A DNA stretch of 64,000 nt from Candidatus Gastranaerophilales bacterium (GTDB taxonomy: Bacteria; Cyanobacteriota; Vampirovibrionia; Gastranaerophilales; Gastranaerophilaceae). The stretch is from the NCBI GenBank assembly GCA_910587055.1, contig CAJUKY010000002.1:1-64000 (forward strand), given 5' to 3'. The first letter of the stretch is position 1, and each line of letters begins with the position of its first letter. Below the pieces are notes generated by a model that did not search any database, was not told the DNA's origin, and saw only the letters and a program-made list of their open reading frames with translations. This document shows positions 1 through 9,356 of this stretch, one piece after another. The position numbers and the translations under genes were made by a program.

Positions 1-73
1 AATTATTTAATTTTATAATGTTTGTTATACAATAAGAAACGGACTTGACGAATTACTAAAAAGGAAAAATAAA

Positions 74-1450
74 ATGAAATACAATGCAGCTATAGTCGGT
101 GCAGGCCCTGCCGGTATTTTTACGGCTCTTGAACTTGTTAAATTAAAACCCGATTGGAAAATTGTTTTAATAGAAAAAGGAAATAAAATTGAAAAAAGAG
201 TCTGTCTTTTAAGAAACGGCTATAAAAATTGCCCGAGCTGCAAAACCTGCGGTCTTTTATGCGGATGGGGCGGTGCCGGAGCGTTTTCTGACGGTAAATT
301 AACTTTAACCCCTGAAGTTGGCGGACATTTGCCCGAATATATGCCGTATAAAGATGTGGAAGATTTAATTAAATACTGCGACGATATTTATTTGGAACAC
401 GGTGCAACCGATGTTGTATACGGTGTAAACAGAAGTGAATTTGCCGATATTGAACGCGCGGCATCGCTTGCCGAGCTAAAGCTTGTGCACTCTCCCGTGC
501 GTCATTTGGGGACGGAGCGTTCTCTTGATGTTTTAAAACACATGCAGGATTATCTCTCTGACAAAATTGAAATTGTAAATAATGTTCCAGTAGACAGCCT
601 TATTATTGAAAATAATCAAATTAAAGGTTTAAATCTTTCTGACGGAAATGCCGTTATGGCAGATTATGTTGTAGTGGCTCCGGGCAGGGAAGGTGCAGAC
701 TGGCTTGCAAAAGAATTCGAAAAAAATAAAATTTCAATGATAAATAATGCGGTTGATGTTGGTGTTCGTGTGGAATTGCCGGCTGATGTTATGGAGCCCA
801 TAACATCCCGTCTTTATGAATCAAAACTAATTTACTATTCTCCGACTTTTGGGGATGAAGTAAGAACCTTCTGTATGAATCCTAACGGTGAAGTGGTTTC
901 CGAAAACTATAACGGAATTCAAACGGTAAACGGCCACAGCTACGCAAACAAAAAAACACCGAATACAAACTTTGCGCTTCTTGTATCTAAAAAATTCACG
1001 GAACCCTTTAAAGAGCCCATTAAATACGGCCAGCATGTTGCAAGTCTTGCAAATATGCTCTCAGGCGGTGTTCTTGTTCAAAGATTTGGAGATTTGCTGG
1101 ATGGCAAACGTTCCACTCCTCAAAGAATTAAAGAAAGCATCATAAAACCGACACTTGAATGTGCCACCCCCGGTGATTTAAGTCTTGTTTTACCTTACAG
1201 GCAATTGTTATCTATAATAGAAATGCTTTATGCTCTTGATAAAATCGCTCCGGGTGTTGCTTCAAGATATACGCTTCTTTACGGCGTTGAAGTTAAATTC
1301 TACTCTGCAAGGGTAAAATTAACCAATGAGCTTGAAACTGAAGGTATTAAAAACCTCTTTACAATAGGCGACGGTGCCGGTGTAACAAGAGGTTTAATGC
1401 AGGCCTCTGCTTCAGGTGTATTCTGTGCAAGGGTAATGGCTAACAGGTAA
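74..1450 (+). CDS. FAD-dependent dehydrogenase (COG2509-like)
   Basis: This is a 458-aa predicted flavoprotein oxidoreductase. A dinucleotide-binding motif GAGPAG lies at residues 9-14, and the acidic end of the second strand (LIEKG) follows. A cysteine-rich stretch (CPSCKTCGLLCGWGGAG, about residues 54-70) is typical of the uncharacterised COG2509 dehydrogenases. The C-terminal TIGDGAGVTRG motif is a second FAD contact. Length is normal for the family, and AAGGA sits just upstream of the ATG. It stands alone ahead of a strong hairpin. The substrate is unknown, and an Fe-S or disulfide role for the cysteines is only a guess. Confidence 0.8.
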   Translation: MKYNAAIVGAGPAGIFTALELVKLKPDWKIVLIEKGNKIEKRVCLLRNGYKNCPSCKTCGLLCGWGGAGAFSDGKLTLTPEVGGHLPEYMPYKDVEDLIKYCDDIYLEHGATDVVYGVNRSEFADIERAASLAELKLVHSPVRHLGTERSLDVLKHMQDYLSDKIEIVNNVPVDSLIIENNQIKGLNLSDGNAVMADYVVVAPGREGADWLAKEFEKNKISMINNAVDVGVRVELPADVMEPITSRLYESKLIYYSPTFGDEVRTFCMNPNGEVVSENYNGIQTVNGHSYANKKTPNTNFALLVSKKFTEPFKEPIKYGQHVASLANMLSGGVLVQRFGDLLDGKRSTPQRIKESIIKPTLECATPGDLSLVLPYRQLLSIIEMLYALDKIAPGVASRYTLLYGVEVKFYSARVKLTNELETEGIKNLFTIGDGAGVTRGLMQASASGVFCARVMANR

Positions 1451-1476
1451 TAATGCACGACGGCAATAAGGATATA

Positions 1477-1517
1477 AAATTAATCACCTGTATAATTTAA
1501 AATCAGGTGATTAATTT
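1477..1517 (+). terminator. Hairpin, probable terminator after the FAD dehydrogenase gene
   Basis: A 14-bp perfect stem pairs 1477-1490 (AAATTAATCACCTG) with 1504-1517. The following T-run is weak and interrupted, so termination efficiency is uncertain. It separates the first gene from the promoter of the nfeD operon. Confidence 0.6.
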
Positions 1518-1542
1518 GTATAAAATATTTAGTAATAATCTG

Positions 1543-1571
1543 TTGACATGTTTATTTTAAACCCTTACGAT
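1543..1571 (+). promoter_or_regulatory. Sigma70-type promoter of the NfeD/stomatin operon
   Basis: A consensus -35 TTGACA (1543-1548), a 17-bp spacer and a -10-like TACGAT (1566-1571) lie 38 bases before the NfeD start. Confidence 0.6.
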
Positions 1572-1608
1572 ACTTATATCGGGAGATAATTAAAAGAGGT
1601 TTAACTAT

Positions 1609-2049
1609 ATGCAAATCTGGCAGCTGTGGGCAATAATAGGCTTTATATTTTTATTTATTGAAATGATGACTCCTGTTTTATTTTTCTTAACTCTTGCCGG
1701 AGCTTCATTTTTCGCCGGAATCGCAGCTTATAAATGGCCTGATAATACCGGTGCGCAGGTAGCGGCTTTTGTGATATTTCTGCCCGTTTTTTATTTTTCG
1801 GTTCGACCGTTTATGAGAAAAAATGACAGAGAACCGCAAAGCACGGGTATTGACGGTAAGTATATAAATCAAACCGCACTTGTTACAAAACCTATAGGTA
1901 AGAAAGAAACAAACGGGGTTGGTGAAATAAAAATATACGGTGAAGTATGGCAGGCAAAAAGCTGTGACGGCGGCGAAATCCCTTGTGATTTAATCGTAAA
2001 AATAATCAAAAATGAAAGCTTGATTATGTTTGTTGAAAAATGTGAATAA
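1609..2049 (+). CDS. NfeD family membrane protein
   Basis: This 146-aa protein has two or three N-terminal membrane segments (about residues 5-26, 28-42 and 50-66). A C-terminal OB-fold-like beta domain follows, with the GKYINQTALVTKPI and GEIKIYGEVWQAKS strands typical of NfeD. NfeD proteins partner with stomatin/SPFH proteins in membrane microdomains, and the next gene, 30 bp downstream, is exactly such a partner. An AGAGG SD precedes the ATG. It is the short NfeD1b type without the ClpP-like protease domain. Confidence 0.85.
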   Translation: MQIWQLWAIIGFIFLFIEMMTPVLFFLTLAGASFFAGIAAYKWPDNTGAQVAAFVIFLPVFYFSVRPFMRKNDREPQSTGIDGKYINQTALVTKPIGKKETNGVGEIKIYGEVWQAKSCDGGEIPCDLIVKIIKNESLIMFVEKCE

Positions 2050-2079
2050 AATTAAATAGTTTAAAGAGGAGTATAATAA

Positions 2080-3057
2080 ATGGGAGTTTTATTTTTTGTA
2101 ATCATAGTTGTTGCGGCAGTTTTTGCAATAACAGGTTTTAAAATTATTAATCAGGCGCAGGTTATGATTATAGAAAGACTCGGCCGCTTTAACAGGCTTC
2201 TTGGCCCGGGACTTCAATTTATTGTTCCTTTTATAGATACTCCCCGCGGAGTTCATTCTAAAAAAACGGTAAGAACCGCAATGGGTGAAGTTTATTCAAT
2301 GTATTCCACCGTTGAAAAAATTGATTTAAGAGAAAGTGTTTTTGATTTCCCGAGGCAGAATGTTATTACAAAAGATAACGTAACAATTTCAATCAATGCT
2401 CTTTTGTATTTCCAGATTGTTGAACCCAAAAGTGCTGTGTATGAAATTGAAAATCTTCCCGAAGCTATTGAAAAATTAACCCAGACCACTTTAAGAAACG
2501 TTATTGGTGAAATGGATTTAGATACAACCTTTACATCCCGTGACATTATTAATGAAAAATTAAGAACTATTCTTGATGAAGCTACAAATAAATGGGGTGT
2601 AAAAATTAACCGCGTTGAATTGCAGGATATTATTCCTCCAAAAGAAATTCAAAACGCCATGGAAAAACAAATGAAAGCTGAGCGTGACAGACGTGCGGCA
2701 ATCCTTGAAGCAGAAGGTCTAAAAAGAGCTGCAATCCTTGAAGCGGAAGGCGTTAAAGAATCTCAAATTAATAAAGCCGAAGGTGAAAGACAGGCTGCCG
2801 TTCTTGTTGCAGAAGGTAACAAAGAGGCAAGAATTAAAGAGGCTGCAGGTGAAGCGGAAGCTATTAAAATGGTAATTGATGCACTTTCAAATTCAGGGGC
2901 TCCGGATAAATACCTTATTGCAATGAAATATCTTGAAACTCTAAAAACAATGACTGAGGGTAAAGATAATAAGGTTGTTTATATGCCCTATGAAGCAACA
3001 GGTATATTGTCTTCCGTAGACGGCATTAAGCAGATGTTCGACGGTGCAAAACACTAA
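2080..3057 (+). CDS. SPFH/Band 7 protein, paraslipin (QmcA-like)
   Basis: This 325-aa protein has one N-terminal membrane anchor (about residues 3-20). A complete Band 7 domain begins at QAQVMIIERLGRFNRLLGPG. An Ala/Glu-rich coiled coil follows (about residues 195-270) with repeated LEAEG/AEGERQAA units. Such proteins form membrane rings or scaffolds that organise membrane proteases and lipids. The pairing with the upstream NfeD gene, which has the same orientation, is the classic two-gene arrangement. The SD is AAAGAGGAG. Confidence 0.9.
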   Translation: MGVLFFVIIVVAAVFAITGFKIINQAQVMIIERLGRFNRLLGPGLQFIVPFIDTPRGVHSKKTVRTAMGEVYSMYSTVEKIDLRESVFDFPRQNVITKDNVTISINALLYFQIVEPKSAVYEIENLPEAIEKLTQTTLRNVIGEMDLDTTFTSRDIINEKLRTILDEATNKWGVKINRVELQDIIPPKEIQNAMEKQMKAERDRRAAILEAEGLKRAAILEAEGVKESQINKAEGERQAAVLVAEGNKEARIKEAAGEAEAIKMVIDALSNSGAPDKYLIAMKYLETLKTMTEGKDNKVVYMPYEATGILSSVDGIKQMFDGAKH

Positions 3058-3071
3058 TTTTAAGAGGTTAA

Positions 3072-3788
3072 ATGGCAAATACAAACAGACGTTTATTAAT
3101 TGTTGATGATGATAAAGATATAAGAGAACTTCTTGTATACGATATTAAATCATCGGGATATATGGTAGATTCAGCGATTGATGGCGAAGAGGGTCTTAAA
3201 AAAGCTGTTCAGAATAATTATGACCTGATTTTACTTGATGTTATGATGCCGAAAATGAACGGATATGATGTTTGTAAAAATATCCGCCTTGTAAAACCCA
3301 AGGTGCCTATTTTAATGCTTACGGCAAAAGGTGCCATAGATGATAAAACGGAAGGTTTTGATGTAGGTGCGGATGATTATCTTGTAAAACCCTTTGATAT
3401 TCAGGAGGTTCTCCTTAGGATAAGGGCATTGCTCAGAAGAAACGATGAAAGCGATGTTCAAAACCCGAAAGAAGTCTTAAGGGCGGGGGATATTGAAATT
3501 CTGCCGGATTCCCTTGAGGCTGTAGTATTGGATAAAAAGGTAAAACTTACCCCGACCGAATTTGAGATTTTATACTGTCTTTTGCAGCATTTAAATAAGG
3601 CAGTTACCCTTGCCACCTTGCTTGATGAAGTCTGGGGATACGACAGTGATGAAGATGTCCGCATGGTAAGAGTGCATATGGGCGGATTGAGACAAAAAAT
3701 CGAAACGGATACAAGAAGGCCGAAATATTTGCACACGGTAACAAATGTCGGTTATAAATTAACACCATTCGGCGTTTTAGAGGAGTAA
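3072..3788 (+). CDS. OmpR/PhoB-family response regulator
   Basis: This 238-aa regulator has a receiver domain with acidic pocket D12-D14, phospho-acceptor D56 (LLDVMMP), and K106 in LVKPFD. A winged-helix DNA-binding domain follows, with VKLTPTEFEILYCLL and the recognition region VRVHMGGLRQKIE. It resembles cyanobacterial RpaB-type regulators, which is family resemblance only. It follows the stomatin gene by 14 bp and precedes its probable kinase by 12 bp, so it is likely cotranscribed with both. The target genes cannot be read from this window. Confidence 0.92.
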   Translation: MANTNRRLLIVDDDKDIRELLVYDIKSSGYMVDSAIDGEEGLKKAVQNNYDLILLDVMMPKMNGYDVCKNIRLVKPKVPILMLTAKGAIDDKTEGFDVGADDYLVKPFDIQEVLLRIRALLRRNDESDVQNPKEVLRAGDIEILPDSLEAVVLDKKVKLTPTEFEILYCLLQHLNKAVTLATLLDEVWGYDSDEDVRMVRVHMGGLRQKIETDTRRPKYLHTVTNVGYKLTPFGVLEE

Positions 3789-3800
3789 AATTTTATCGGA

Positions 3801-5576
3801 ATGAAAAGATTAAAGATAGCTGAACAAATAGCAATAGTGTTATTTTTTGCGGTATTAATTCCGTTTATTACAATAGGACTTATTATTTCAAATATCTCCC
3901 AGCAATCCGTGAGAAAAGAATTAAGCTATTCGGCTAAAATGATTTCAGGATTTGTGGGTGACAGTGTAAATGGCTATTTGAAATATGCAAATGAAGAATT
4001 AAAACAGATAGCTTCAGCCATAGGCTTTTTTTACTACGAAGAGGATAAAAACGATTTTCTTTATGAAATTCAGCAAAAATATGGCAAGTTTAATAATTTT
4101 CAATTTATTGACACATATACTTTAAAACAGAGAGAAACTGTTTTTAACCCTAAAAAATCCACTGTAAAATTATACGCAAATGTTGACGACAATGATGTAA
4201 TCAGTGCTGATTTAAAAATGACGTTTCTGCAAAATGTCCTTGATAATAATTTTACGGATGTTAAATACGATGTTTATATTCTGGATGATGCAGGAAATAT
4301 TATTGCAACAAACGATCACGATAATAAAGGCTATAATGATATAGTTGATAATCTTCCGAAAGAAAGGCAGTATTCAACTCCCGTACTTTTTTCAAAAGAA
4401 AAAAACCGTCCGCTCTCTTATTATCAGATGGAAAACCCTAACTGGACAATTGTTGTAAAGACAACCCCGAATGTTACCAGAAAAACAATAGATATACCAA
4501 GGCTTAGAATAATTTTATCCCTTGTTTTTGCGGCGCTTTTTATATTTATTGTTGCAGGAATTTATACATATTACCTTTATTTAAACATAAGACAGTTATT
4601 TAAGGGGATAATTGCAATATCAAAAGGCAGTTATAACAGGAAAATCCGTCTTTTAAAAAGCGTATTTACTCCGCATGAGATTGTATTTCTTGAAAAAGAA
4701 TTCAATTATATGACAAAAAAGGTGGCAAGTTCATACGCCGAACTTTCTGAAAAAAATCTTGAATTAAAACGTCTTGACGAATTCAGGGCAAGTCTTGTAT
4801 CAGCTATAAGCCACGAATTTAGAACACCTTTGACCAGCATTATAGGTTATTCAAGCCGTCTTTTAAGATCGGATATCAAGGTGGATGAGGAAACAAGATT
4901 AAAAAGCTTAAGGGTGATAAAACAACAGGCACAAAGATTATCCGGCATGGTGGATGATTTGCTTGTTATACCTGAAATTGAAAGTTTTAATCTGCATTTA
5001 AACATTCAGCCTCTTGATTTAACAAAAGTTCTTGAAACTTCTCTTGCGTATGCAAATTATAATGATACAAAATTTAATGTAAATATTGCAAATGATATTC
5101 TTCCTGTTATCGGCGATAACGGCAGGCTTATTCAGGTTCTTGTTAATTTATTGGATAATGCAGTTAAATACAATAAAGACAACGCGCCGATTTTTGTATC
5201 TGCCGCAAATATTGAAGGTAAGCCCTGCCTTTCAATTTTAAACAAATCAGAAATTATTCCCGAAGAAAAACTTGAAACGCTTTTTGATAAGTTTGTGCGT
5301 CTTGATTCTGAACTGACAAGAACTACAAGGGGAACAGGGCTCGGGCTCTATATTGTAAAAGGCCTTTGCGAGGCTATGAATATTAATATTGATATTTCAA
5401 GCACGGAAGACGGTTTTGAAGTTGTTTTAATGTTTAATAACAGCACCAAGCAGGATGAGAAAATTGCGGATGATGCAGCCCAAACAGTGCTTGAAGACAG
5501 AACTTTGCTTGAATCTCAAAAGCAAATAAAGCTCAATCAGGATAAAATTGACAGTGTGAATAATTTGTTTTCATAA
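3801..5576 (+). CDS. Membrane sensor histidine kinase
   Basis: This 591-aa kinase has TM1 at about 10-30, a roughly 205-residue extracytoplasmic sensor region (Cache-like by layout), TM2 at about 236-260 and a HAMP-like linker. The HisKA domain has phospho-acceptor H338 in SAISHEFRTPL. The ATPase domain has an N-box (VNLLDNAVKYN) and a G-box (RGTGLGLYIVKG). A tail of about 45 residues with no recognised domain ends the protein. It follows the response regulator gene by 12 bp and is the probable cognate kinase. The stimulus is unknown. Confidence 0.9.
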   Translation: MKRLKIAEQIAIVLFFAVLIPFITIGLIISNISQQSVRKELSYSAKMISGFVGDSVNGYLKYANEELKQIASAIGFFYYEEDKNDFLYEIQQKYGKFNNFQFIDTYTLKQRETVFNPKKSTVKLYANVDDNDVISADLKMTFLQNVLDNNFTDVKYDVYILDDAGNIIATNDHDNKGYNDIVDNLPKERQYSTPVLFSKEKNRPLSYYQMENPNWTIVVKTTPNVTRKTIDIPRLRIILSLVFAALFIFIVAGIYTYYLYLNIRQLFKGIIAISKGSYNRKIRLLKSVFTPHEIVFLEKEFNYMTKKVASSYAELSEKNLELKRLDEFRASLVSAISHEFRTPLTSIIGYSSRLLRSDIKVDEETRLKSLRVIKQQAQRLSGMVDDLLVIPEIESFNLHLNIQPLDLTKVLETSLAYANYNDTKFNVNIANDILPVIGDNGRLIQVLVNLLDNAVKYNKDNAPIFVSAANIEGKPCLSILNKSEIIPEEKLETLFDKFVRLDSELTRTTRGTGLGLYIVKGLCEAMNINIDISSTEDGFEVVLMFNNSTKQDEKIADDAAQTVLEDRTLLESQKQIKLNQDKIDSVNNLFS

Positions 5577-5613
5577 AGCCGTTTTAAGAATTATCCGAAA
5601 ATATCAGCAAAAA

Positions 5614-6051
5614 ATGACCGTAAATTTTTATATGCAAAAATGTATAGATTTAGCAAAACAATCCTCGGGAGATATTCCCGTAGGCGCTATTGTAGTAAAG
5701 GACGGAGAAATAATAGCCGAATCCTGCAACAAAAAAGAAGCTCTGAAAGAAGTAACGGCACATGCTGAAATTCTTGCATTAAATAATGCCGCAAAAAAGC
5801 TTAATAACTGGCGGCTTTTAGATTGCGATTTATATGTTACTCTTGAACCATGCCCTATGTGTGCATGGGCAATTTTAAATTCAGGTATAAAAAATGTTTA
5901 TTTTGGTGCAGGTGATACAAAATACGGTGCTTTTGGCGGGGCTTTGAATTTAACCTGCTATGGAGGCTTTAAAACGAAAATTTTTGGCGGTATTATGGAA
6001 GAAGAATGCGAAGAACTGTTAAAAGCATATTTTAGAAGTATAAGAAAATGA
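5614..6051 (+). CDS. tadA: tRNA-adenosine deaminase TadA
   Basis: This 145-aa zinc deaminase converts A34 of tRNA-Arg(ACG) to inosine. The catalytic HAE motif is at H50-E52 and the zinc-binding PCPMC is at C80/C83. The length matches TadA rather than the larger guanine or cytosine deaminases. Its stop overlaps the start of the next gene by 4 bp (ATGA), which indicates translational coupling. No clear SD precedes this ATG. Confidence 0.88.
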   Translation: MTVNFYMQKCIDLAKQSSGDIPVGAIVVKDGEIIAESCNKKEALKEVTAHAEILALNNAAKKLNNWRLLDCDLYVTLEPCPMCAWAILNSGIKNVYFGAGDTKYGAFGGALNLTCYGGFKTKIFGGIMEEECEELLKAYFRSIRK

Positions 6052-6860
6052 CACCGCAGATTAAAGAAAAAAACAGCATAAAAGAAGAGCTGGACATACT
6101 TTGTAAACAGTATGAAACCGTTGATTTTATAAAAGACGATCCTGTTCAATTTATTCATCTTTTTAAAAACTCAAATAATAAAGATATTGAAATTGCAGGC
6201 TTTATCTCATCCCTTTTTGCCTTTGGCAAGCGCGAAATGTTTATCAAAAAGCTTTTCTCTCTTTTTAATTATATGGAAATGTCTCCGTATAATTTTATTG
6301 TAAATTTTGATAAAAATACTTATGCATCAGATTTTAATTACAGATTTATAAAACCTGATGACCTTACGGTATTTTTTGAAGTTTTAAAAAAACTTTACGT
6401 AAAAGATAAAATGACACTGGAAGAGCTTTTTGAAAACGGCATAAAAACAGGTGCTAAAAATTCCCTTAAGGGTCAAAACAAAGTATTTGCAGCACTGCAG
6501 CATGTCTGTGATTATTTTTATGACAATGCTTCAAAAATTGGCGGCGGTTATAAATTCATGCTCTCAAATCCTGAAAACAAAGGCGCAATGAAGAGAATGA
6601 ATATGTTTTTAAGATGGATGATAAGAAAAAATTCCCCTGTGGATTTAGGCATATGGAATTTTTTAAGTCCTTCCGAATTATTAATTCCGCTTGATGTTCA
6701 TGTTGGCAATATTTCCCGCTCGCAAGGTTTATTAAAAAGGAAGCAGAATGATTTTAAATCAGTCCTTGAATTAACGGATGTTTTAAAAGAATTTGACCCC
6801 GAAGACCCTGTAAAATACGATTTTGCTCTTTTTGGATATGGTGTGAATAAAAAGAATTAA
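6048..6860 (+). CDS. TIGR02757 family protein (DUF2400)
   Basis: This 270-aa protein of unknown biochemical function matches the TIGR02757/DUF2400 pattern. It has the DDPVQFIHLF and FISSLFAFGKREMFIKKL region, then MNMFLRWMIRKNSPVDLGIW and LIPLDVHVGN. The family resembles helix-hairpin-helix DNA glycosylase folds, but no reaction is established. It overlaps tadA by 4 bp. The end of the ORF is slightly shorter than some homologues but shows no frame break. Confidence 0.8.
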   Translation: MTPQIKEKNSIKEELDILCKQYETVDFIKDDPVQFIHLFKNSNNKDIEIAGFISSLFAFGKREMFIKKLFSLFNYMEMSPYNFIVNFDKNTYASDFNYRFIKPDDLTVFFEVLKKLYVKDKMTLEELFENGIKTGAKNSLKGQNKVFAALQHVCDYFYDNASKIGGGYKFMLSNPENKGAMKRMNMFLRWMIRKNSPVDLGIWNFLSPSELLIPLDVHVGNISRSQGLLKRKQNDFKSVLELTDVLKEFDPEDPVKYDFALFGYGVNKKN

Positions 6861-6920
6861 AAATCCATGCAATTTTACTGTTGAGGTTGTTTATAAATTG
6901 CCAAGAAATGAGGTGTTAAA

Positions 6921-7451
6921 ATGAGAAAAATCATCCTGTTTATTGCAATGAGCATTGATGGATATATTGCAGATAAAAATGGCAATGTTGATTGGCTGAG
7001 CGGCGAGAATGATGATAATAAAGAAATGGATGCCTATTCCGAATTTATTAAAGGTATTGATACAGTCATAATGGGGTGGAACACATATTATCAGATTATC
7101 ACAAAACTTTCTCCTGCAGAATGGATATATGATGGCCTTAATGCTTATGTGTTTACGCATAATAATCTTAAATCTACGGAACAAATTAATTTTACGGATG
7201 AGTCCCCAATAACTTTATTGAGGCAATTAAAGGAGCAGAAAGGCAAAGATATTTGGATTTGCGGCGGTGCTAACCTTATTCGGCAGTTAATGCAAGCTGA
7301 ACTAATTGATAAATACTATATTTCGGTTATTCCAACTCTTTTAGGCAGCGGTATTCGTCTTTTTGGAGAGTTTTTAAAGGAACAGAAACTGTCATTGGTT
7401 CAAACGCGCAATTATAACGGAATTGTCGAATTAATTTATGAGCACAGATAG
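6921..7451 (+). CDS. Dihydrofolate-reductase-fold protein (RibD C-terminal type)
   Basis: This 176-aa protein belongs to the RibD_C/DHFR-like family (YyaP/YwjB type). It has MSIDGYIADKNGNVDWL at the N-terminus, a Rossmann-like IWICGGANLIRQLM and the terminal PTLLGSGIRLF motif. These NADPH-dependent reductases mostly have unknown substrates. It is not a classical FolA. A strong SD (GAGGTG) precedes the ATG. It is the last gene before a 226-bp gap. Confidence 0.82.
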   Translation: MRKIILFIAMSIDGYIADKNGNVDWLSGENDDNKEMDAYSEFIKGIDTVIMGWNTYYQIITKLSPAEWIYDGLNAYVFTHNNLKSTEQINFTDESPITLLRQLKEQKGKDIWICGGANLIRQLMQAELIDKYYISVIPTLLGSGIRLFGEFLKEQKLSLVQTRNYNGIVELIYEHR

Positions 7452-7677
7452 TATTAAGCCGGATGCTGCCGGCAATGCTTGCTGTTATAGTTAAAAGTTT
7501 ACTTATTATCTTCTTAAAAAACGCAATGTTTTTTGTAATATATTGGCAACAAAAAAGAATTATAGGGTTTATAAAATTGTAAAAACCTCTTTTTGTATTA
7601 AAATATTATATGGACAAAGTCACTAAAACTTATACAGGGGCTTTAATCCTAAAAACAGCGAATACGATAAAAATAAA
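7452..7677. other. Intergenic region before nadB
   Basis: This 226-bp gap is AT-rich with no ORF or RNA gene that I recognise. A weak hairpin (AAAAAAC with GTTTTTT around a GCAAT loop, about 7516-7534) could end transcription from the upstream gene. The T/A-rich stretch near 7577-7615 is a plausible but unproven nadB promoter. No NadR, NrtR or NiaR operator was recognised. Confidence 0.4.
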
Positions 7678-9297
7678 ATGAAGCATTCAAAATATTCAAT
7701 TGTAATAATAGGTTCAGGTGCAGCAGGCTTGTATTTAGCTCTTAGTGCACAGAGAAAATGCCGCACAAAAGACGGTATTCTTGTTGTTACAAAATCAAAG
7801 CTTGATGAATGCAACTCCGCTCTTGCTCAAGGCGGCATAGTATCAGTTATGCCCGAAATAAACACCCGCGATAATACAACATCGCACATTATGGATACAA
7901 TTAAAGCAGGCTGCGGGCTTAATGATTTTAATATTGTAAAGTTTATTTCCGAAAATTCATCCTGTGTGATAAATGACCTTATTAATCTAGGGGTGGAATT
8001 TGATAAAAAAGAAGATGGCAGCTTGAGTTTCACGCTTGAAGCGGCTCATTCAATGCCGAGAATTTTACACGCAGGCGGTGATTATACGGGAAGAGTTATA
8101 GAAGATAAGCTTGCGCATCTTGTTAAAAAATCTGATTCTATTGAAGTATATGAAGATGCCATGGCGGTAGAATTATTGTGTGACAATAAAAAAGCCTGCC
8201 GCGGAGTTTTAATCTATAACCCTGCTCTTGATACTTATGAAGCCGTTTATTCAAATGCAGTGGTTCTTGCGACAGGCGGTATAGGACAGGTTTATGAATA
8301 TACTACAAATCCTGTTGTTGCAACTGCAGACGGTATAGCGCTTGCAAAACTTGCAGGAGCTGAAGTTTCGGATATGGAATTTGTACAGTTCCACCCGACA
8401 GCCCTCAGTGTTTCCCCGCTTGGAGGCGAAAGGCCAAAAAATATGCCGCTGGTATCTGAAGCCGTCAGGGGTGAAGGTGCAAAGCTTTTAAATATAGACA
8501 AAAAACCTTTTATGGAAAAATATCACCCGAAAGCAGAGCTTGCCCCGAGGGATGTTGTTGCGCGCGCTATTTTTAATGAAATGGAAACATCCAAATCGAA
8601 AAATGTTTACCTTGATATAACGCCGATTGGTTTAGACAGGTTTAAAAGGAGGTTTCCTGCAATTACAAATATTTGTAATGATGCAAATATAGATTTAAGC
8701 ACGGGGTTAATCCCCGTATCCCCTGCAGCTCATTATTTTATGGGCGGTGTTAAGGTAAATTATAATATGGAAACTACCGTTGAAAATCTTTATGCAATAG
8801 GTGAAGTTTCAAGAACAGGCTTACACGGGGCGAACAGACTTGCGTCAAATTCCCTTCTTGAATGTGTTGTGTGTGCATATAAACTTGCGGATGTCTTATC
8901 ACACAGGAACCTCGATGCGCCAAAAGGTTTTGATTCGGGTGTAAAATCCATACTTGAGATATATGAAGCAAACCTTGCCAATGAAATTCTTGAAACCGGT
9001 ATTTTAAGGCGTATGCTGAAAAAAGCCATGTGGCAGAATGCAGGAATTGTAAGAACCAAAGAAGGCTTAAATAATGCATTGCGTGTTATTGAAGATATAA
9101 AATTAATTTCAAAACATTCAAGGGTTTATTCAACAAAAGAAGGTTATGAACTTAGAAATTCAATCATAGCTGCGCAATTAATAACGGAGGCTGCAATTAA
9201 CAGAGAAAATTCTATAGGTGCTCATTATAGGGAAGACGCTAAAGAGCCGCCAAAAATGCAGCCCGAGATTGAAACTGTTTTAATGTCAAAAAAGTAA
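7678..9297 (+). CDS. nadB: L-aspartate oxidase NadB
   Basis: This 539-aa enzyme oxidises L-aspartate to iminoaspartate, the first step of de novo NAD synthesis. It has an FAD-binding GSGAAGLYLA near the N-terminus, the substrate-loop region HAGGDYTGRVIE, the ARGEG-like VRGEGAKLLN, and the conserved HGANRLASNSLLE near the FAD. Length is normal for the family. It is followed by nadC after 59 bp. nadA, the [4Fe-4S] quinolinate synthase that should act between the two, is not in this window. Confidence 0.93.
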   Translation: MKHSKYSIVIIGSGAAGLYLALSAQRKCRTKDGILVVTKSKLDECNSALAQGGIVSVMPEINTRDNTTSHIMDTIKAGCGLNDFNIVKFISENSSCVINDLINLGVEFDKKEDGSLSFTLEAAHSMPRILHAGGDYTGRVIEDKLAHLVKKSDSIEVYEDAMAVELLCDNKKACRGVLIYNPALDTYEAVYSNAVVLATGGIGQVYEYTTNPVVATADGIALAKLAGAEVSDMEFVQFHPTALSVSPLGGERPKNMPLVSEAVRGEGAKLLNIDKKPFMEKYHPKAELAPRDVVARAIFNEMETSKSKNVYLDITPIGLDRFKRRFPAITNICNDANIDLSTGLIPVSPAAHYFMGGVKVNYNMETTVENLYAIGEVSRTGLHGANRLASNSLLECVVCAYKLADVLSHRNLDAPKGFDSGVKSILEIYEANLANEILETGILRRMLKKAMWQNAGIVRTKEGLNNALRVIEDIKLISKHSRVYSTKEGYELRNSIIAAQLITEAAINRENSIGAHYREDAKEPPKMQPEIETVLMSKK

Positions 9298-9356
9298 CAA
9301 AAAGGTGATTTTAACCTGATAATACTAAAAGTTTTAAATAAAAGAGAGAGTAAAAT

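Noticed and set aside
8774..9079. 101-aa and 89-aa minus-strand ORFs inside nadB
   Set aside because: They lie wholly within nadB, which has full family motifs. Their translations show no domain.
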